From: Eubacteriales bacterium | GTDB taxonomy: Bacteria; Bacillota; Clostridia; Peptostreptococcales; Anaerovoracaceae | DNA: 28,423 nucleotides | Direction of reading: 5' to 3' | Assembly: GCA_029098205.1 (NCBI GenBank) | Contig: JAQXNW010000073.1 | Location: 1-28,423 of the forward strand | In this document: positions 6,937-15,206 of the stretch, piece after piece | How the letters are laid out: each line of letters begins with the position of its first letter | Numbering within the stretch: the stretch's first letter is position 1 | Translations under genes and position numbers: made by a program | Notes under the pieces: model-generated | The model's database searches: none | What the model was told of the DNA's origin: nothing | The model's input: only the letters and a program-made list of their open reading frames with translations

Positions 6937-7605
6937 TCAATTGTTTTCGTCGAGATAGCTGAGCGATCCAAAGGCTTTTTTCAGCTGATCCGGCTGGAGT
7001 ACAACGATTTTCCGATACTCTAAGCTGATCCATCCTTTTTTTGAAAAATCATTCAGGATCCGGTTCACAGAAACACGGCTGACTCCAGTAATTGCGGCAA
7101 TCTGCTGATTCGTAAGCTTTACGGTGTTTCCGCCGATAAAACAGCAGGAATATAAATAATAGGCGATCCGCTTATGACTGTCACGGAAATGTGTACAGCA
7201 GATATAATCCGAAAGAAGTGTGAGACGGCTGACTAGATGTCCTAAAATCTCTTCCATTGGAAAGTCATTCTTTTTCCAGATCTTCCAGAAGTCGTCGGAT
7301 GAAACCGTCAGAAGAACAACCGGAGAGATTGCTTGTACGGAAACGGCGATCCGCCTGTTTCCAAGAAGCCCTTCGCTGCAGATCATCTGCTCTTCACCGA
7401 TATAGAACAAGGTCAGTTCGTCCCCGTCGCTGTTTGTGACAACAGTACGCGCTTCCCCGGAATAAATGTATCCGACGCGGTCCGCAGGCTCGCCTTTCAC
7501 AAACATGTATTGGTTCTCCGTATATTCCTTCTTCTCTCCATACTCCATGAAAAACTTACGAAGATGCCGATTCGGCGCCTGATAGGCATTAATATACTGA
7601 ATCAT
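6937..7605 (-). CDS. Crp/Fnr-family transcriptional regulator
   Basis: This 222-residue protein has an N-terminal cyclic-nucleotide-binding-type beta-roll (about 20-110, with KGEPADRVGYIYSGEA), a long linker/dimerisation helix, and a C-terminal winged helix-turn-helix (about 163-195, LTNQQIAAITGVSRVSVNRIL). The N-terminus lacks the clustered cysteines of oxygen-sensing Fnr. Two Cys-Cys pairs (136-137 and 154-155) lie around the dimer-helix region. The effector is unknown. It is a single-gene unit between the TRAP transporter terminator and its own terminator, which makes it a candidate regulator of the surrounding catabolic genes, by inference only. The start ATG follows a GAGAAGG-type ribosome-binding sequence. 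Confidence 0.9.
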   Translation of the reverse strand: MIQYINAYQAPNRHLRKFFMEYGEKKEYTENQYMFVKGEPADRVGYIYSGEARTVVTNSDGDELTLFYIGEEQMICSEGLLGNRRIAVSVQAISPVVLLTVSSDDFWKIWKKNDFPMEEILGHLVSRLTLLSDYICCTHFRDSHKRIAYYLYSCCFIGGNTVKLTNQQIAAITGVSRVSVNRILNDFSKKGWISLEYRKIVVLQPDQLKKAFGSLSYLDENN

Positions 7606-7644
7606 ACCCTTCTCACCCTAAACCATCTGTTCAAAAGGTTTATC

Positions 7645-7685
7645 TTTTCAGAAGAAAAGAGGGAACTGCCGAAGCAATCCCCTCT
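7645..7685 (-). terminator. Rho-independent terminator after dctP
   Basis: On the minus strand an 11-bp stem (GAGGGGATTGC / GCAGTTCCCTC, two G-T wobbles) is capped by a UUCG tetraloop and followed by TTTTCTTCT. It closes the TRAP transporter operon. Confidence 0.92.
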
Positions 7686-7804
7686 TCTCCGTCAATTCTG
7701 ACGTGGGAATCCAATGTGGACAAACTGTCCGGATCCCCTATCTGCAGCATGTAATATCGCGTCCAACTGCAATAGATTTTCGTTCGGAAACTCCAAGTCA
7801 GCGA

Positions 7805-8899
7805 TTAGAAGTTCGCCTTCGCACCAAACGCATCAAGCAGCGATGTTACATCGTCCTTGCTGAGTCCGGCGGAAACCAGTCTCTTCGCGAATGCGTCGTA
7901 GCAAGGATCCGAAAGCTCTTTGAATGCCTTCGCTTCGTCGTCCGTCAGCTCCGTCATCTTCATGCCGGCCTTCTCGAACTTAGCAACGTCATCCTTGGTC
8001 TCTTTACGGTTCAGTTTCTTCTGATATGTAACGGCCTTATTCGCATCGTCCTTCAGAATCTTCTGAGTATCCTTGTCGAAGCTGTCCCATTTAGCCTTGT
8101 TAATTGTGAGGAAGAGGCAGTCATAGGAACCTGTCCACTCTGTGCAGTATTTCTGTACATCCTGAATGGAAGAGGAATCCATTGTCGGAAGCGGGTTCTC
8201 CTGACCATCATAGGTACCTGTCTGCAGTCCTGTATAAACCTCAGACCAGTTCGCCTTAGTATAGTCAGCGCCCCAAGCCTTGTACGCATCCATCAGTACG
8301 GTGGATCCTGCAACACGAATCTTCAGACCCTTCATGTCAGCCGGAGTCTTGATCTCTCTCTTGCTGTTGGAAACATCGCGGAATCCGTTCTCGCCAACAC
8401 CAAGAAGAACAACGCCGTTATCCTCAAGCGCTTTGTTCAGAGCCTTGTAGCCTTCCGAACCCTGCTTCAGGGACTTATCTGCGTCATCTGTAGAATTGAA
8501 CAGGAACGGCAGGGATACTACCGCAAACTCCTCGTTCTTCTGAGAAAGTCCGGACCAAATGATGTTCGAATGGAAGGACATATCGGTCGTTCCGTCGATA
8601 ACCGCCTGAATACCCGCAACCTGGTCGCCGTTCGTCAGCTGGTCGCTTCCGTAAACCTCGATCTTAACGGCACCGTCGGTGTCCTTTTCAACATCCGTCG
8701 CATATTTTTTCAGTGCTCGAACCCATGTCGATGTATCACCGGCAGAGCAAGCAACCTTCAGTGTTGTTGCCTTCGTACTCTTTTTACTAGAACTCTTTGA
8801 ACTACCGGAACTGCTGGAGCTGCTTCCGCATGCAGCAAGTCCGGCAACGGCCATTGCAAGACAAAGTCCTACAGCCAGAACCTTAAAAGATTTTTTCAT
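7805..8899 (-). CDS. dctP: TRAP transporter solute-binding protein, lipoprotein (DctP family)
   Basis: This 364-residue extracytoplasmic binding protein captures an organic acid for the DctQM permease. The N-terminus is a lipoprotein signal peptide (positively charged start, hydrophobic stretch, lipobox LAAC with Cys24), followed by a Ser/Lys-rich tether to about residue 45. The DctP fold shows in GLKIRV, whose Arg usually forms the salt bridge with a substrate carboxylate, and in TYDGQENPLPT. The family transports C4-dicarboxylates, 2-oxo acids, sugar acids and others; the ligand is not predictable here. ATG follows AGGGAGAACAAA. It is the last gene of dctQ-dctM-dctP, 162 bp after dctM and followed directly by a terminator; the gap may hold an extra promoter or a processing site that raises binding-protein level. 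Confidence 0.93.
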   Translation of the reverse strand: MKKSFKVLAVGLCLAMAVAGLAACGSSSSSSGSSKSSSKKSTKATTLKVACSAGDTSTWVRALKKYATDVEKDTDGAVKIEVYGSDQLTNGDQVAGIQAVIDGTTDMSFHSNIIWSGLSQKNEEFAVVSLPFLFNSTDDADKSLKQGSEGYKALNKALEDNGVVLLGVGENGFRDVSNSKREIKTPADMKGLKIRVAGSTVLMDAYKAWGADYTKANWSEVYTGLQTGTYDGQENPLPTMDSSSIQDVQKYCTEWTGSYDCLFLTINKAKWDSFDKDTQKILKDDANKAVTYQKKLNRKETKDDVAKFEKAGMKMTELTDDEAKAFKELSDPCYDAFAKRLVSAGLSKDDVTSLLDAFGAKANF

Positions 8900-9061
8900 T
8901 TTGTTCTCCCTTATTAACAGAAACTATGACGCGATATCAATTTTCTGCAAGTTAAAGTTCTTTTGATTGACAAATTTTTATAACTAATCTTCATTTCTTC
9001 TTCATCCAGCGGTCAGCTGAATGTGAAAGAATTAAATAAATCCGAATCAGCCTCTAAAGGA

Positions 9062-10348
9062 TTACTTTCCGAGGATACCAATCGAAATTCCCGGAATATA
9101 GGTAACCAGAAGCAATGCTACAATAAGCACGCCGCAGCACTGAAGCGCCGGCTTTACCATCTCGGTTACGCTTACATTCTTTCTTCCCGGGATTCTCAGT
9201 CCGGATGCTACGAACAGGTTTACGCCTACCGGCGGTGTTACCTGTCCAATCGCCAGGTTTACTGTCGCGATAACACCGAAGTGTACCAGGTCGATGCCCA
9301 GAGCCTGCGCTACCGGGAACATGATCGGGATGAAGATGTACATCGCGGAGTTCGCATCTACGAAGCATCCAGCGATCAGGAAGATAATGTTGATGATGAT
9401 CAGGAAGACGTACTTATTCGCGGAAGCTCCCAGAAGAGCCTGCGCAGAAGCTGCGATTCCCTGCGTCGTGCATACGTAGGAGAACAAGCTCGCGCACCCG
9501 ATGATGATAAGTACGGAACCGGATGTCTTAACAGAATCCACAAAAATGGACCAGAGATCCTTCAGCTTGATTTCTCTATAAACGAAAAGGCCGACAATCA
9601 AACCGTATACCGCGGATACAGCCGCAGCTTCCGTCGGGGTAAAAATACCGCCATAAATACCGCCGAGGATAATAACCGGCATCAGGAAAGCCCAGATCGC
9701 ATTTACGAAAGACTTCAGTCTCTGCTTGCCCGTCGCTTTTTCTCTCTTCGGTACGATATGCTCTTTCTTGCAGACAATCTTAATCAGAACTACCAACGCA
9801 ACGCCCATCAGGATGCCCGGGAAAATACCAGCCATGAACAGATCGCCAACCGCAGCACCTGTGATTGACGAATAAACGATAAACGCAATCGAAGGCGGAA
9901 TTACAATAGCGATCGAAGAAGCGGATGCAAGAAGCGTTGTCGCGAATTCCGGCCGGAATCCGTCTTTCTCTATCATCGCCGGAACAAGAATCGCGCCCAG
10001 AGCTGCTACAGTTGCCGGACCGGATCCGGAAAGAGCACCGAAGAAGCAGGCAACGATAACCGATACAATCGCGATTCCACCGCGTCTATGTCCTACGCAG
10101 TCATTCGCGAAATTGATCAGACGATCTGAAATTCCGGCTTTTGCCATAATATTACCGGCAAGTACAAAGAACGGAATTGCAAGAAGAAGGAATTTAGCCA
10201 TTCCGGAATAGATATTCTGGACGATGATGCTGAGAGGAACCTGCGCATACAACAGTGTAAATACTGCAGAAAGTCCCAGTGAAATCGCAATCGGAACATT
10301 CAGAATCAGCAAGATAATGAACGAACCGAACAAAATCAAATTGACCAT
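9062..10348 (-). CDS. dctM: TRAP transporter large permease subunit (DctM family)
   Basis: This 428-residue integral membrane protein is the ion-coupled translocation subunit of the TRAP system. Many long hydrophobic segments (about 11-13) are visible through the protein. Family landmarks include IPFFVLAGNIM near residue 60, GSGPATVAALG near residue 110, the PTEAAA segment in the middle, and NLAIGQVTPPVGVNLFV near the C-terminus. Length is normal for DctM. Its ATG overlaps the dctQ stop by one base (TAATG), with GAGGAGG just upstream inside dctQ, indicating translational coupling. Confidence 0.95.
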   Translation of the reverse strand: MVNLILFGSFIILLILNVPIAISLGLSAVFTLLYAQVPLSIIVQNIYSGMAKFLLLAIPFFVLAGNIMAKAGISDRLINFANDCVGHRRGGIAIVSVIVACFFGALSGSGPATVAALGAILVPAMIEKDGFRPEFATTLLASASSIAIVIPPSIAFIVYSSITGAAVGDLFMAGIFPGILMGVALVVLIKIVCKKEHIVPKREKATGKQRLKSFVNAIWAFLMPVIILGGIYGGIFTPTEAAAVSAVYGLIVGLFVYREIKLKDLWSIFVDSVKTSGSVLIIIGCASLFSYVCTTQGIAASAQALLGASANKYVFLIIINIIFLIAGCFVDANSAMYIFIPIMFPVAQALGIDLVHFGVIATVNLAIGQVTPPVGVNLFVASGLRIPGRKNVSVTEMVKPALQCCGVLIVALLLVTYIPGISIGILGK

Positions 10349-10866
10349 TAATTTGCCTCCTCTTCCGGTTCGCCATGAATCAGCGCATGAATGTTATCAA
10401 ACGCAAACTCCAGATAATGAAGGAAGAAACAAATGCTTCCTATTACAAGCGCAGTGCAGTAGAAAATCCACATTTTCATACGAAGTACATCCGTAAGCTG
10501 GTTTACAGCCATAGAAGACTGCGTACGCTGAATTCCGTAAACCAAAACAATGATGAAGAAAAAGATGCCAAGCGCAACATCTACAAGATTCAGAATGTGT
10601 TTTCCCTTATCGTTCAGCGCGCTGCTCAACAAAGCCATACTTACCAGGCCGCCGTCTTGGCTGGCGAGCATTGCGGCTCCGATCATGGACATGATCGCAA
10701 AAAGATTGATTACGATTTCTTCTGTAAAAGACCACGAAGTCGGCAACAGATATCTGGATACTACATTGCCAAATGTCAGAAGTGTAACCACTGCCATCAC
10801 GATAACCATCGCAAATTCTTCAACCAGCGTAAAGCCTTTCATAAAGCTCTTATACGCCTTATACAT
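10348..10866 (-). CDS. dctQ: TRAP transporter small permease subunit (DctQ family)
   Basis: This 172-residue membrane protein has four hydrophobic segments (about 17-37, 51-70, 92-110 and 131-151), the expected topology for DctQ. The segment SRYLLPTSWSFTEEIVINLF is characteristic of the family (a conserved Trp and paired Glu). It partners with DctM and helps couple the binding protein to the permease. It is the first gene of the operon, with AAAGGAGGG about nine bases upstream of ATG, and its stop overlaps the dctM start. Upstream lie a TATAAT sequence and a long inverted repeat. Confidence 0.93.
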   Translation of the reverse strand: MYKAYKSFMKGFTLVEEFAMVIVMAVVTLLTFGNVVSRYLLPTSWSFTEEIVINLFAIMSMIGAAMLASQDGGLVSMALLSSALNDKGKHILNLVDVALGIFFFIIVLVYGIQRTQSSMAVNQLTDVLRMKMWIFYCTALVIGSICFFLHYLEFAFDNIHALIHGEPEEEAN

Positions 10867-11004
10867 TCGTGAATCCCTCCTTTCGAAATAAAAAATAATA
10901 AAGAAATAAAGATTAGATAAGATGATTGCACGGAAGGAAAAATTTACTTGCTTTACACCGTCTGTTCACAGTCTCTTTATAATTCCTTCACGCTTCTTGT
11001 ACTT

Positions 11005-11071
11005 ATTATAATCCAAAATCTTTTGAATTACTACTATTATTTGTCATAATAGCAACAATATTGACAATAAT
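11005..11071 (-). promoter_or_regulatory. Putative promoter and operator of the TRAP operon
   Basis: A perfect TATAAT lies on the minus strand at 11005-11010, about 140 bp upstream of dctQ; no good -35 is seen. Further upstream is an inverted repeat, ATTATTTGTCA at 11036-11046 and TGACAATAAT at 11062-11071, ten matching bases per arm with one extra T in one arm. It would be centred near -55 relative to a start set by this -10, a position suited to an activator. Confidence 0.45.
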
Positions 11072-11077
11072 TAATCA

Positions 11078-11122
11078 AACGAAAATGCGGGAACAGAACC
11101 TGTTTCTATTCTACTCCCGCAT
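11078..11122 (-). terminator. Terminator after the complex 2 E3 gene
   Basis: On the minus strand ATGCGGGA (11115-11122) pairs with TCCCGCAT (11085-11092), with a partly self-complementary loop, followed by TTTCGTTT. It closes the complex 2 operon just upstream of the TRAP promoter region. Confidence 0.75.
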
Positions 11123-11153
11123 CCCATAGTTCTGCGCTTAATTGTATGCGGAA

Positions 11154-12944
11154 CTACTTCTTATTTTTTTTCTTTGAAGGCGGGAAGTTCATCGGACGGT
11201 CTTCCGTCACGCAGGCCGCGTCACGAATTGCTTCGTAGATCGTCGGATGCGCATGCGTCGTCGCGATGATGTCATCAATGGTTCCTTCCATATCCATCGC
11301 AATCGCCGGTTCCGAAATCAGATCCGACGCTCTTGCGCCGAGAATATGGCATCCAAGGATTTCTCCATATTTATCATCTACGATGAACTTAATAGTGCCG
11401 ATTCCGCCGTTCTCGATCAGCGCTTTCGCATTTGCGGTCAGAGGGAATTTCCCTACATGATACGGGATTCCCTTCTCCTTCACCTGTTCCTCCGTCATGC
11501 CGACGCCGGCGAATTCCGGATTGCAGTATACAGCCGAAGGTTCAACTCCCTTATAATGGGAATCTCCTCCCATCAGATTTTCGGCGCAGACCTCGCCCAT
11601 TGCCATTGCGGTATGCGCGAGCATCGTCTTTCCGACGCAGTCACCGATCGCCCAGATACCCGGAACATTTGTCTCCTGCCGGTCATTTACGGTGATTCTG
11701 CCGCGGTCATTCTCGATCCCTGCCTTCTCCAGCTTAAGTCCGTCTGTGTTCGTTCTTCTTCCGATCGCGACGAGGACTTTCTCCGCCTCATAAGACTCGG
11801 TTTTTCCGTTATGATCCACTGTGACTTTCGCACCGTTCTTCGTGGATTCGAACTTCGTAACCTTGCACTCCAGATGAATATCCACACCCTGCTGCTTCAG
11901 AACGCCTTCAAGAGATTTTGTGAGCTCTCCGTCCATAGGAGGAAGAAGTCTCGGAAGAGCTTCCAGAACAGTGATCTTCGTACCCATCTCGCCATAGGCT
12001 GTCGCAAATTCCAATCCGATGACACCGCCGCCTACGATAATCATAGACTTCGGCTGTTTCGGAAGTGAAAGCGCTTCAGTCGAACCGATCACTTCCGGGA
12101 TGTCAATTCCCGGAATCGGCGGTGTAGAGTTCTTGGATCCGGTCGCGATGATGATCTGATCGAACTTCATGTTCTCCGTCTTGCCATCGTTCGTCGTGAC
12201 TTTCAGCGTCTTCTTATCTGCAAACTCTGCAGTGCCTTTGATGACTTTTACTTTATTCGCCTTCATAAGGCTGTCAACGCCGCTGCTCATTCTGTTAACG
12301 ATGTATTCGCGCTTCGCCTGCACCTTATCCCAGTTCACGCCCTTGAATTCGCCGACAACGCCGATGTCATCCATGGATTTGAAGGAAGCCGCGACGTCTC
12401 CGCTGTGTACCAGAACCTTCGTCGGGATGCATCCGATGTTTACGCAGGTACCGCCCATCTTGCTCTTCTCAATGACCGTAACCTTCTTCGCACCGAGCTG
12501 TGCCAGACGGATCGCGCAGGTGTAGCCGCCCGGGCCGCCGCCGATAATCGCAATCGACTGATTCGGATCAACAGCTTTCGCAGCTGTAGCCTTCGGTGCC
12601 GGAGCCGGCGCTGCCGCCTTCGGAGCAGGAGCTGCCGGTGCTTTCGGAGCCGGCGCAGCTGCTGCCGGAGCCGGTGCGGATGCAGCAGCATCCGGAACCT
12701 TCTCGCCGGCTTTTCCTACATATGCAATGACACCCTTTACAGGAACATCATCGCCCTCCTGCGCAACGATTTTCAGAAGAACGCCGTCTTCCTCCGCTTC
12801 AATATCATTCGAGAGCTTGTCTGTGGTAATTTTGCACAGGACATCGCCCTTCTTTACTTCATCGCCTTCATGCTTGACCCATTCGTCGATGGTTCCCTCT
12901 TCCATCGTAAGGCCGAGCTGAGGCATGGTAATCTCTGTTGCCAT
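11154..12944 (-). CDS. acoL: Dihydrolipoyl dehydrogenase (E3) with N-terminal lipoyl domain, complex 2
   Basis: This 596-residue protein fuses a lipoyl domain (about 1-80, predicted lipoyl Lys43 in TDK) through an Ala/Pro/Lys-rich linker (about 87-127) to a complete E3. The E3 part has the FAD motif GGGPGG (about 135-140), the redox disulfide in GGTCVNIGCIPTK (Cys167, Cys172), the second motif IIVGGGVIGLE, AIGDCVG, and the C-terminal HAHPTIYE. Such lipoyl-E3 fusions are known from acetoin and pyruvate dehydrogenase clusters of Gram-positive bacteria. The lipoyl domain is very like that of the E2 gene just upstream, pointing to a duplication. ATG follows AGGGGG with suitable spacing, 18 bp after the E2 stop. 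It is the last gene before the terminator. The acoL name is by context; lpdA would also be fitting. Confidence 0.93.
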   Translation of the reverse strand: MATEITMPQLGLTMEEGTIDEWVKHEGDEVKKGDVLCKITTDKLSNDIEAEEDGVLLKIVAQEGDDVPVKGVIAYVGKAGEKVPDAAASAPAPAAAAPAPKAPAAPAPKAAAPAPAPKATAAKAVDPNQSIAIIGGGPGGYTCAIRLAQLGAKKVTVIEKSKMGGTCVNIGCIPTKVLVHSGDVAASFKSMDDIGVVGEFKGVNWDKVQAKREYIVNRMSSGVDSLMKANKVKVIKGTAEFADKKTLKVTTNDGKTENMKFDQIIIATGSKNSTPPIPGIDIPEVIGSTEALSLPKQPKSMIIVGGGVIGLEFATAYGEMGTKITVLEALPRLLPPMDGELTKSLEGVLKQQGVDIHLECKVTKFESTKNGAKVTVDHNGKTESYEAEKVLVAIGRRTNTDGLKLEKAGIENDRGRITVNDRQETNVPGIWAIGDCVGKTMLAHTAMAMGEVCAENLMGGDSHYKGVEPSAVYCNPEFAGVGMTEEQVKEKGIPYHVGKFPLTANAKALIENGGIGTIKFIVDDKYGEILGCHILGARASDLISEPAIAMDMEGTIDDIIATTHAHPTIYEAIRDAACVTEDRPMNFPPSKKKNKK

Positions 12945-12962
12945 TGGTCTAATACCCCCTTG

Positions 12963-14207
12963 TTACAGCAGAATCGACATCGGATCCTCGAGAATTTCCT
13001 TAATCGCCTTCTCGAACTTCACAGCCTCTGCTCCATTGATGACTCTGTGGTCATGTGTATAGCAGATTCTCATTACCTGCCGTTTAACGATCTTTCCTTC
13101 GTCATCCATCTGGAGCTCGTCCTCTGTCGCGCAGATTCCCAGAATTCCGGAATCCGGCTGGTTGATGATCGGACTGAACGCTTCAACGCCGAACATTCCC
13201 AGATTGGAGATATTAAATGTGGATCCCTTGTACTCATCCGGATTCAGATTTCCGGTTCTGGCTCTGGAAGCCAGATCCTTCGTCTGTGCCGCAAGCTCTG
13301 TCAAAGTAAGCTTGTCCGCATCTCTTACAACCGGTGTGATCAGTCCGCCGTCATCGGTCGATACTGCCATTCCGATATTGACATGAGCTCTCTGGATATA
13401 ATTCTTTCCAGCGTAGCTGACTCTTGCTTCCGGATGCTCACGAAGAGCCTTCGCAACCGCCTTCATAACCAGATCATTTACGGAGAACTTAATGCCGCGC
13501 TTCTCGCCGTATTCCTTATTCAGTTTCTTACGGAACGCGAGCATATCGGTTACATCGACCTTCATAACATGCGTTACGGTCGGGATTTCCTGCGAAGACT
13601 GTGTCATTCTCTTCGCGATCGTCCGCATCATGCCGGACATCTTCTTGACTTCGTCTCCATCCTGGAGCTCGATGCCGTCAACCGTTTCCGGAGCTGCTGC
13701 CGGTGCAGGCGCTGCCTCTGCCGGAGCCGGTGCGTTCTTCGCCGCTTCGATCGCAGCTTCAATATCGGCCTTAACGATTCTGCCGTTTGTTCCCGTTCCA
13801 GCGATGCCGGAATAATCGATTCCATTCGCTTCCGCGATCTTCTTCGCCAGATGTGAAATCTTCACTCTTCCGCCGGCAGGCGCTGCCGCTGGAGCAGGAG
13901 CCGCTGCCGCTGGAGCTTCTTCTGCCGGAGCCGGAGCCGCATCCCCTGCAGCGTCCGGGACCGCTTCTCCAGGCTGCCCGATATATCCCAGAACACCCTT
14001 TACCGGAATATCCTCGCCTTCCTGTGCGACGATTTTCAGAAGAACACCGTCTTCCTCCGCTTCAATGTCGTTGGAAAGCTTATCTGTGGTGATCTTAAGA
14101 ATAACATCACCTTTCTTTACTTCGTCGCCTTCGTGCTTAACCCATTCTTCTACGGTACCTTCTTCCATAGTAAGGCCGAGCTGAGGCATCAAAATTTCTG
14201 TTGCCAT
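12963..14207 (-). CDS. acoC: Dihydrolipoamide acetyltransferase (E2) of complex 2
   Basis: This 414-residue E2 has one lipoyl domain (about 1-80, Lys43 in TDK), an Ala/Pro linker, a peripheral-subunit-binding domain (about 113-155, RVKISHLAKKIAEANG) and a catalytic domain. The catalytic motif, normally HxxxDG, reads HRVING here (His387 to Gly392), with Asn391 in place of the conserved Asp; the codon is AAT at 13035-13037. The rest of the catalytic domain (FNISNLGMFGVEAFSPIINQP) looks intact, so the gene is not obviously degenerate. It starts with ATG after GGAGGAG, 18 bp after the E1 beta stop. It would take acetyl groups from E1 and pass them to CoA. The acetoin assignment rests on the E1 partners. 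Confidence 0.92.
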   Translation of the reverse strand: MATEILMPQLGLTMEEGTVEEWVKHEGDEVKKGDVILKITTDKLSNDIEAEEDGVLLKIVAQEGEDIPVKGVLGYIGQPGEAVPDAAGDAAPAPAEEAPAAAAPAPAAAPAGGRVKISHLAKKIAEANGIDYSGIAGTGTNGRIVKADIEAAIEAAKNAPAPAEAAPAPAAAPETVDGIELQDGDEVKKMSGMMRTIAKRMTQSSQEIPTVTHVMKVDVTDMLAFRKKLNKEYGEKRGIKFSVNDLVMKAVAKALREHPEARVSYAGKNYIQRAHVNIGMAVSTDDGGLITPVVRDADKLTLTELAAQTKDLASRARTGNLNPDEYKGSTFNISNLGMFGVEAFSPIINQPDSGILGICATEDELQMDDEGKIVKRQVMRICYTHDHRVINGAEAVKFEKAIKEILEDPMSILL

Positions 14208-14225
14208 TCTGCGTTCTCCTCCTTC

Positions 14226-15206
14226 TTACTTGTTCAGGACTGTCTTCACTGCCTGTACGATATCCGCCGGGTGCGCGAAGTTCAGGTCTTCCAGAACCGG
14301 ACTGAACGGAGACACGATATTCGGAGCGCATACACGGAGAACCGGGGAATCCAGTTCATCATAGAGGTCTTCATTAATTTGCGCGGAAATCTCTCCTGCG
14401 TAGCTTCCTCTCTTAGTTTCTTCGGATACGATGACAACATTATGTGTCTTGGAAACAGACTGAACGATCGCGTCCCAATCCAGCGGAACGAGCGAACGGA
14501 GATCCAGCACTTCCGCGCTGATTCCTTCACCGCTCAGCGTATCCGCAGCCTCTTCCGCAAACCGTGCCTCTCTGGACCATGCGATGATTGTAACGTCGTT
14601 TCCTTCTCTTGTAACGTTCGCCTTGCCAAGCGGAATGATGTAATCCTCATCCTCGGAAACCATTCCCTTCTTCGCATACAGAAGCTTGTGCTCCATAACC
14701 ATAACCGGGTCATTGTCACGAATCGCGGCCTTCAGCATGCCCTTCGCGTCATCCGGCGTTCCAGGAGCGATGACCTTCAGTCCCGGGAAGTGGCAGAACA
14801 GCGCTTCCAGCGATTGAGAATGATGGCCGGCGTTTCTTCTGCCGGATCCCATCGGCAGACGGAGAACCATAGGAACCTGAACCTGTCCGCCTGTCATATA
14901 ACGTGTTTTCGCAGCCTGGTTGAAGATCGGGTCTGCGCAGACAGTAATGAAATCGTTATACATAAGCTCTACAACCGGACGGAGACCGCGCATCGCAGCC
15001 GCTACGCTGATGCTTGTGAAACCTTCCTCGGAAATCGGGGTATCAATGACTCTCTCCGGACCGAACTCATCACGGAAACCGATGAAGCAGCCGAATACGT
15101 TACCCATAACGCCGACATCTTCACCCATAAGATATACATTCTTATCACGAACCATCTCTTCGTGAACCGCTTCACCGATGGCCTTACTGTATGTCAGTTT
15201 TTTCAT
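14226..15206 (-). CDS. acoB: Acetoin/pyruvate dehydrogenase E1 component, beta subunit (complex 2)
   Basis: This 326-residue protein is the E1 beta partner of the gene just upstream. Landmarks are GEDVGVMGN, DTPISEEGF with the conserved Glu, LRPVVELMYNDF, HHSQSLEALFCHFPGL with the active-site His region, and SPFSPVLEDL near the C-terminus, which is typical of acetoin dehydrogenase beta subunits. I chose the ATG at 15206, which overlaps the E1 alpha stop by one base (TAATG), and which gives MKKLTYSKAI and the same length as the beta subunit of complex 1. A GTG at 15221, preceded by AAAGG, would add five residues and cannot be excluded. Confidence 0.92.
   Translation of the reverse strand: MKKLTYSKAIGEAVHEEMVRDKNVYLMGEDVGVMGNVFGCFIGFRDEFGPERVIDTPISEEGFTSISVAAAMRGLRPVVELMYNDFITVCADPIFNQAAKTRYMTGGQVQVPMVLRLPMGSGRRNAGHHSQSLEALFCHFPGLKVIAPGTPDDAKGMLKAAIRDNDPVMVMEHKLLYAKKGMVSEDEDYIIPLGKANVTREGNDVTIIAWSREARFAEEAADTLSGEGISAEVLDLRSLVPLDWDAIVQSVSKTHNVVIVSEETKRGSYAGEISAQINEDLYDELDSPVLRVCAPNIVSPFSPVLEDLNFAHPADIVQAVKTVLNK

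Noticed and set aside
6711..6971. Minus-strand 86-codon frame between the Crp/Fnr and tdh-like genes
   Set aside because: It overlaps the end of the regulator gene, runs through the terminator hairpin and into tdh in another frame, and has no family features.
7703..8800. Plus-strand 365-codon frame antisense to dctP
   Set aside because: The opposite strand encodes a clear DctP lipoprotein with signal peptide, ribosome-binding site and terminator; the antisense frame has no motif.
12405..13856. Plus-strand 483-codon frame antisense to the complex 2 E2 and E3 genes
   Set aside because: It is very rich in Arg, Cys and Leu with no domain, and arises from the codon bias of the conserved Ala/Pro-rich genes on the other strand.
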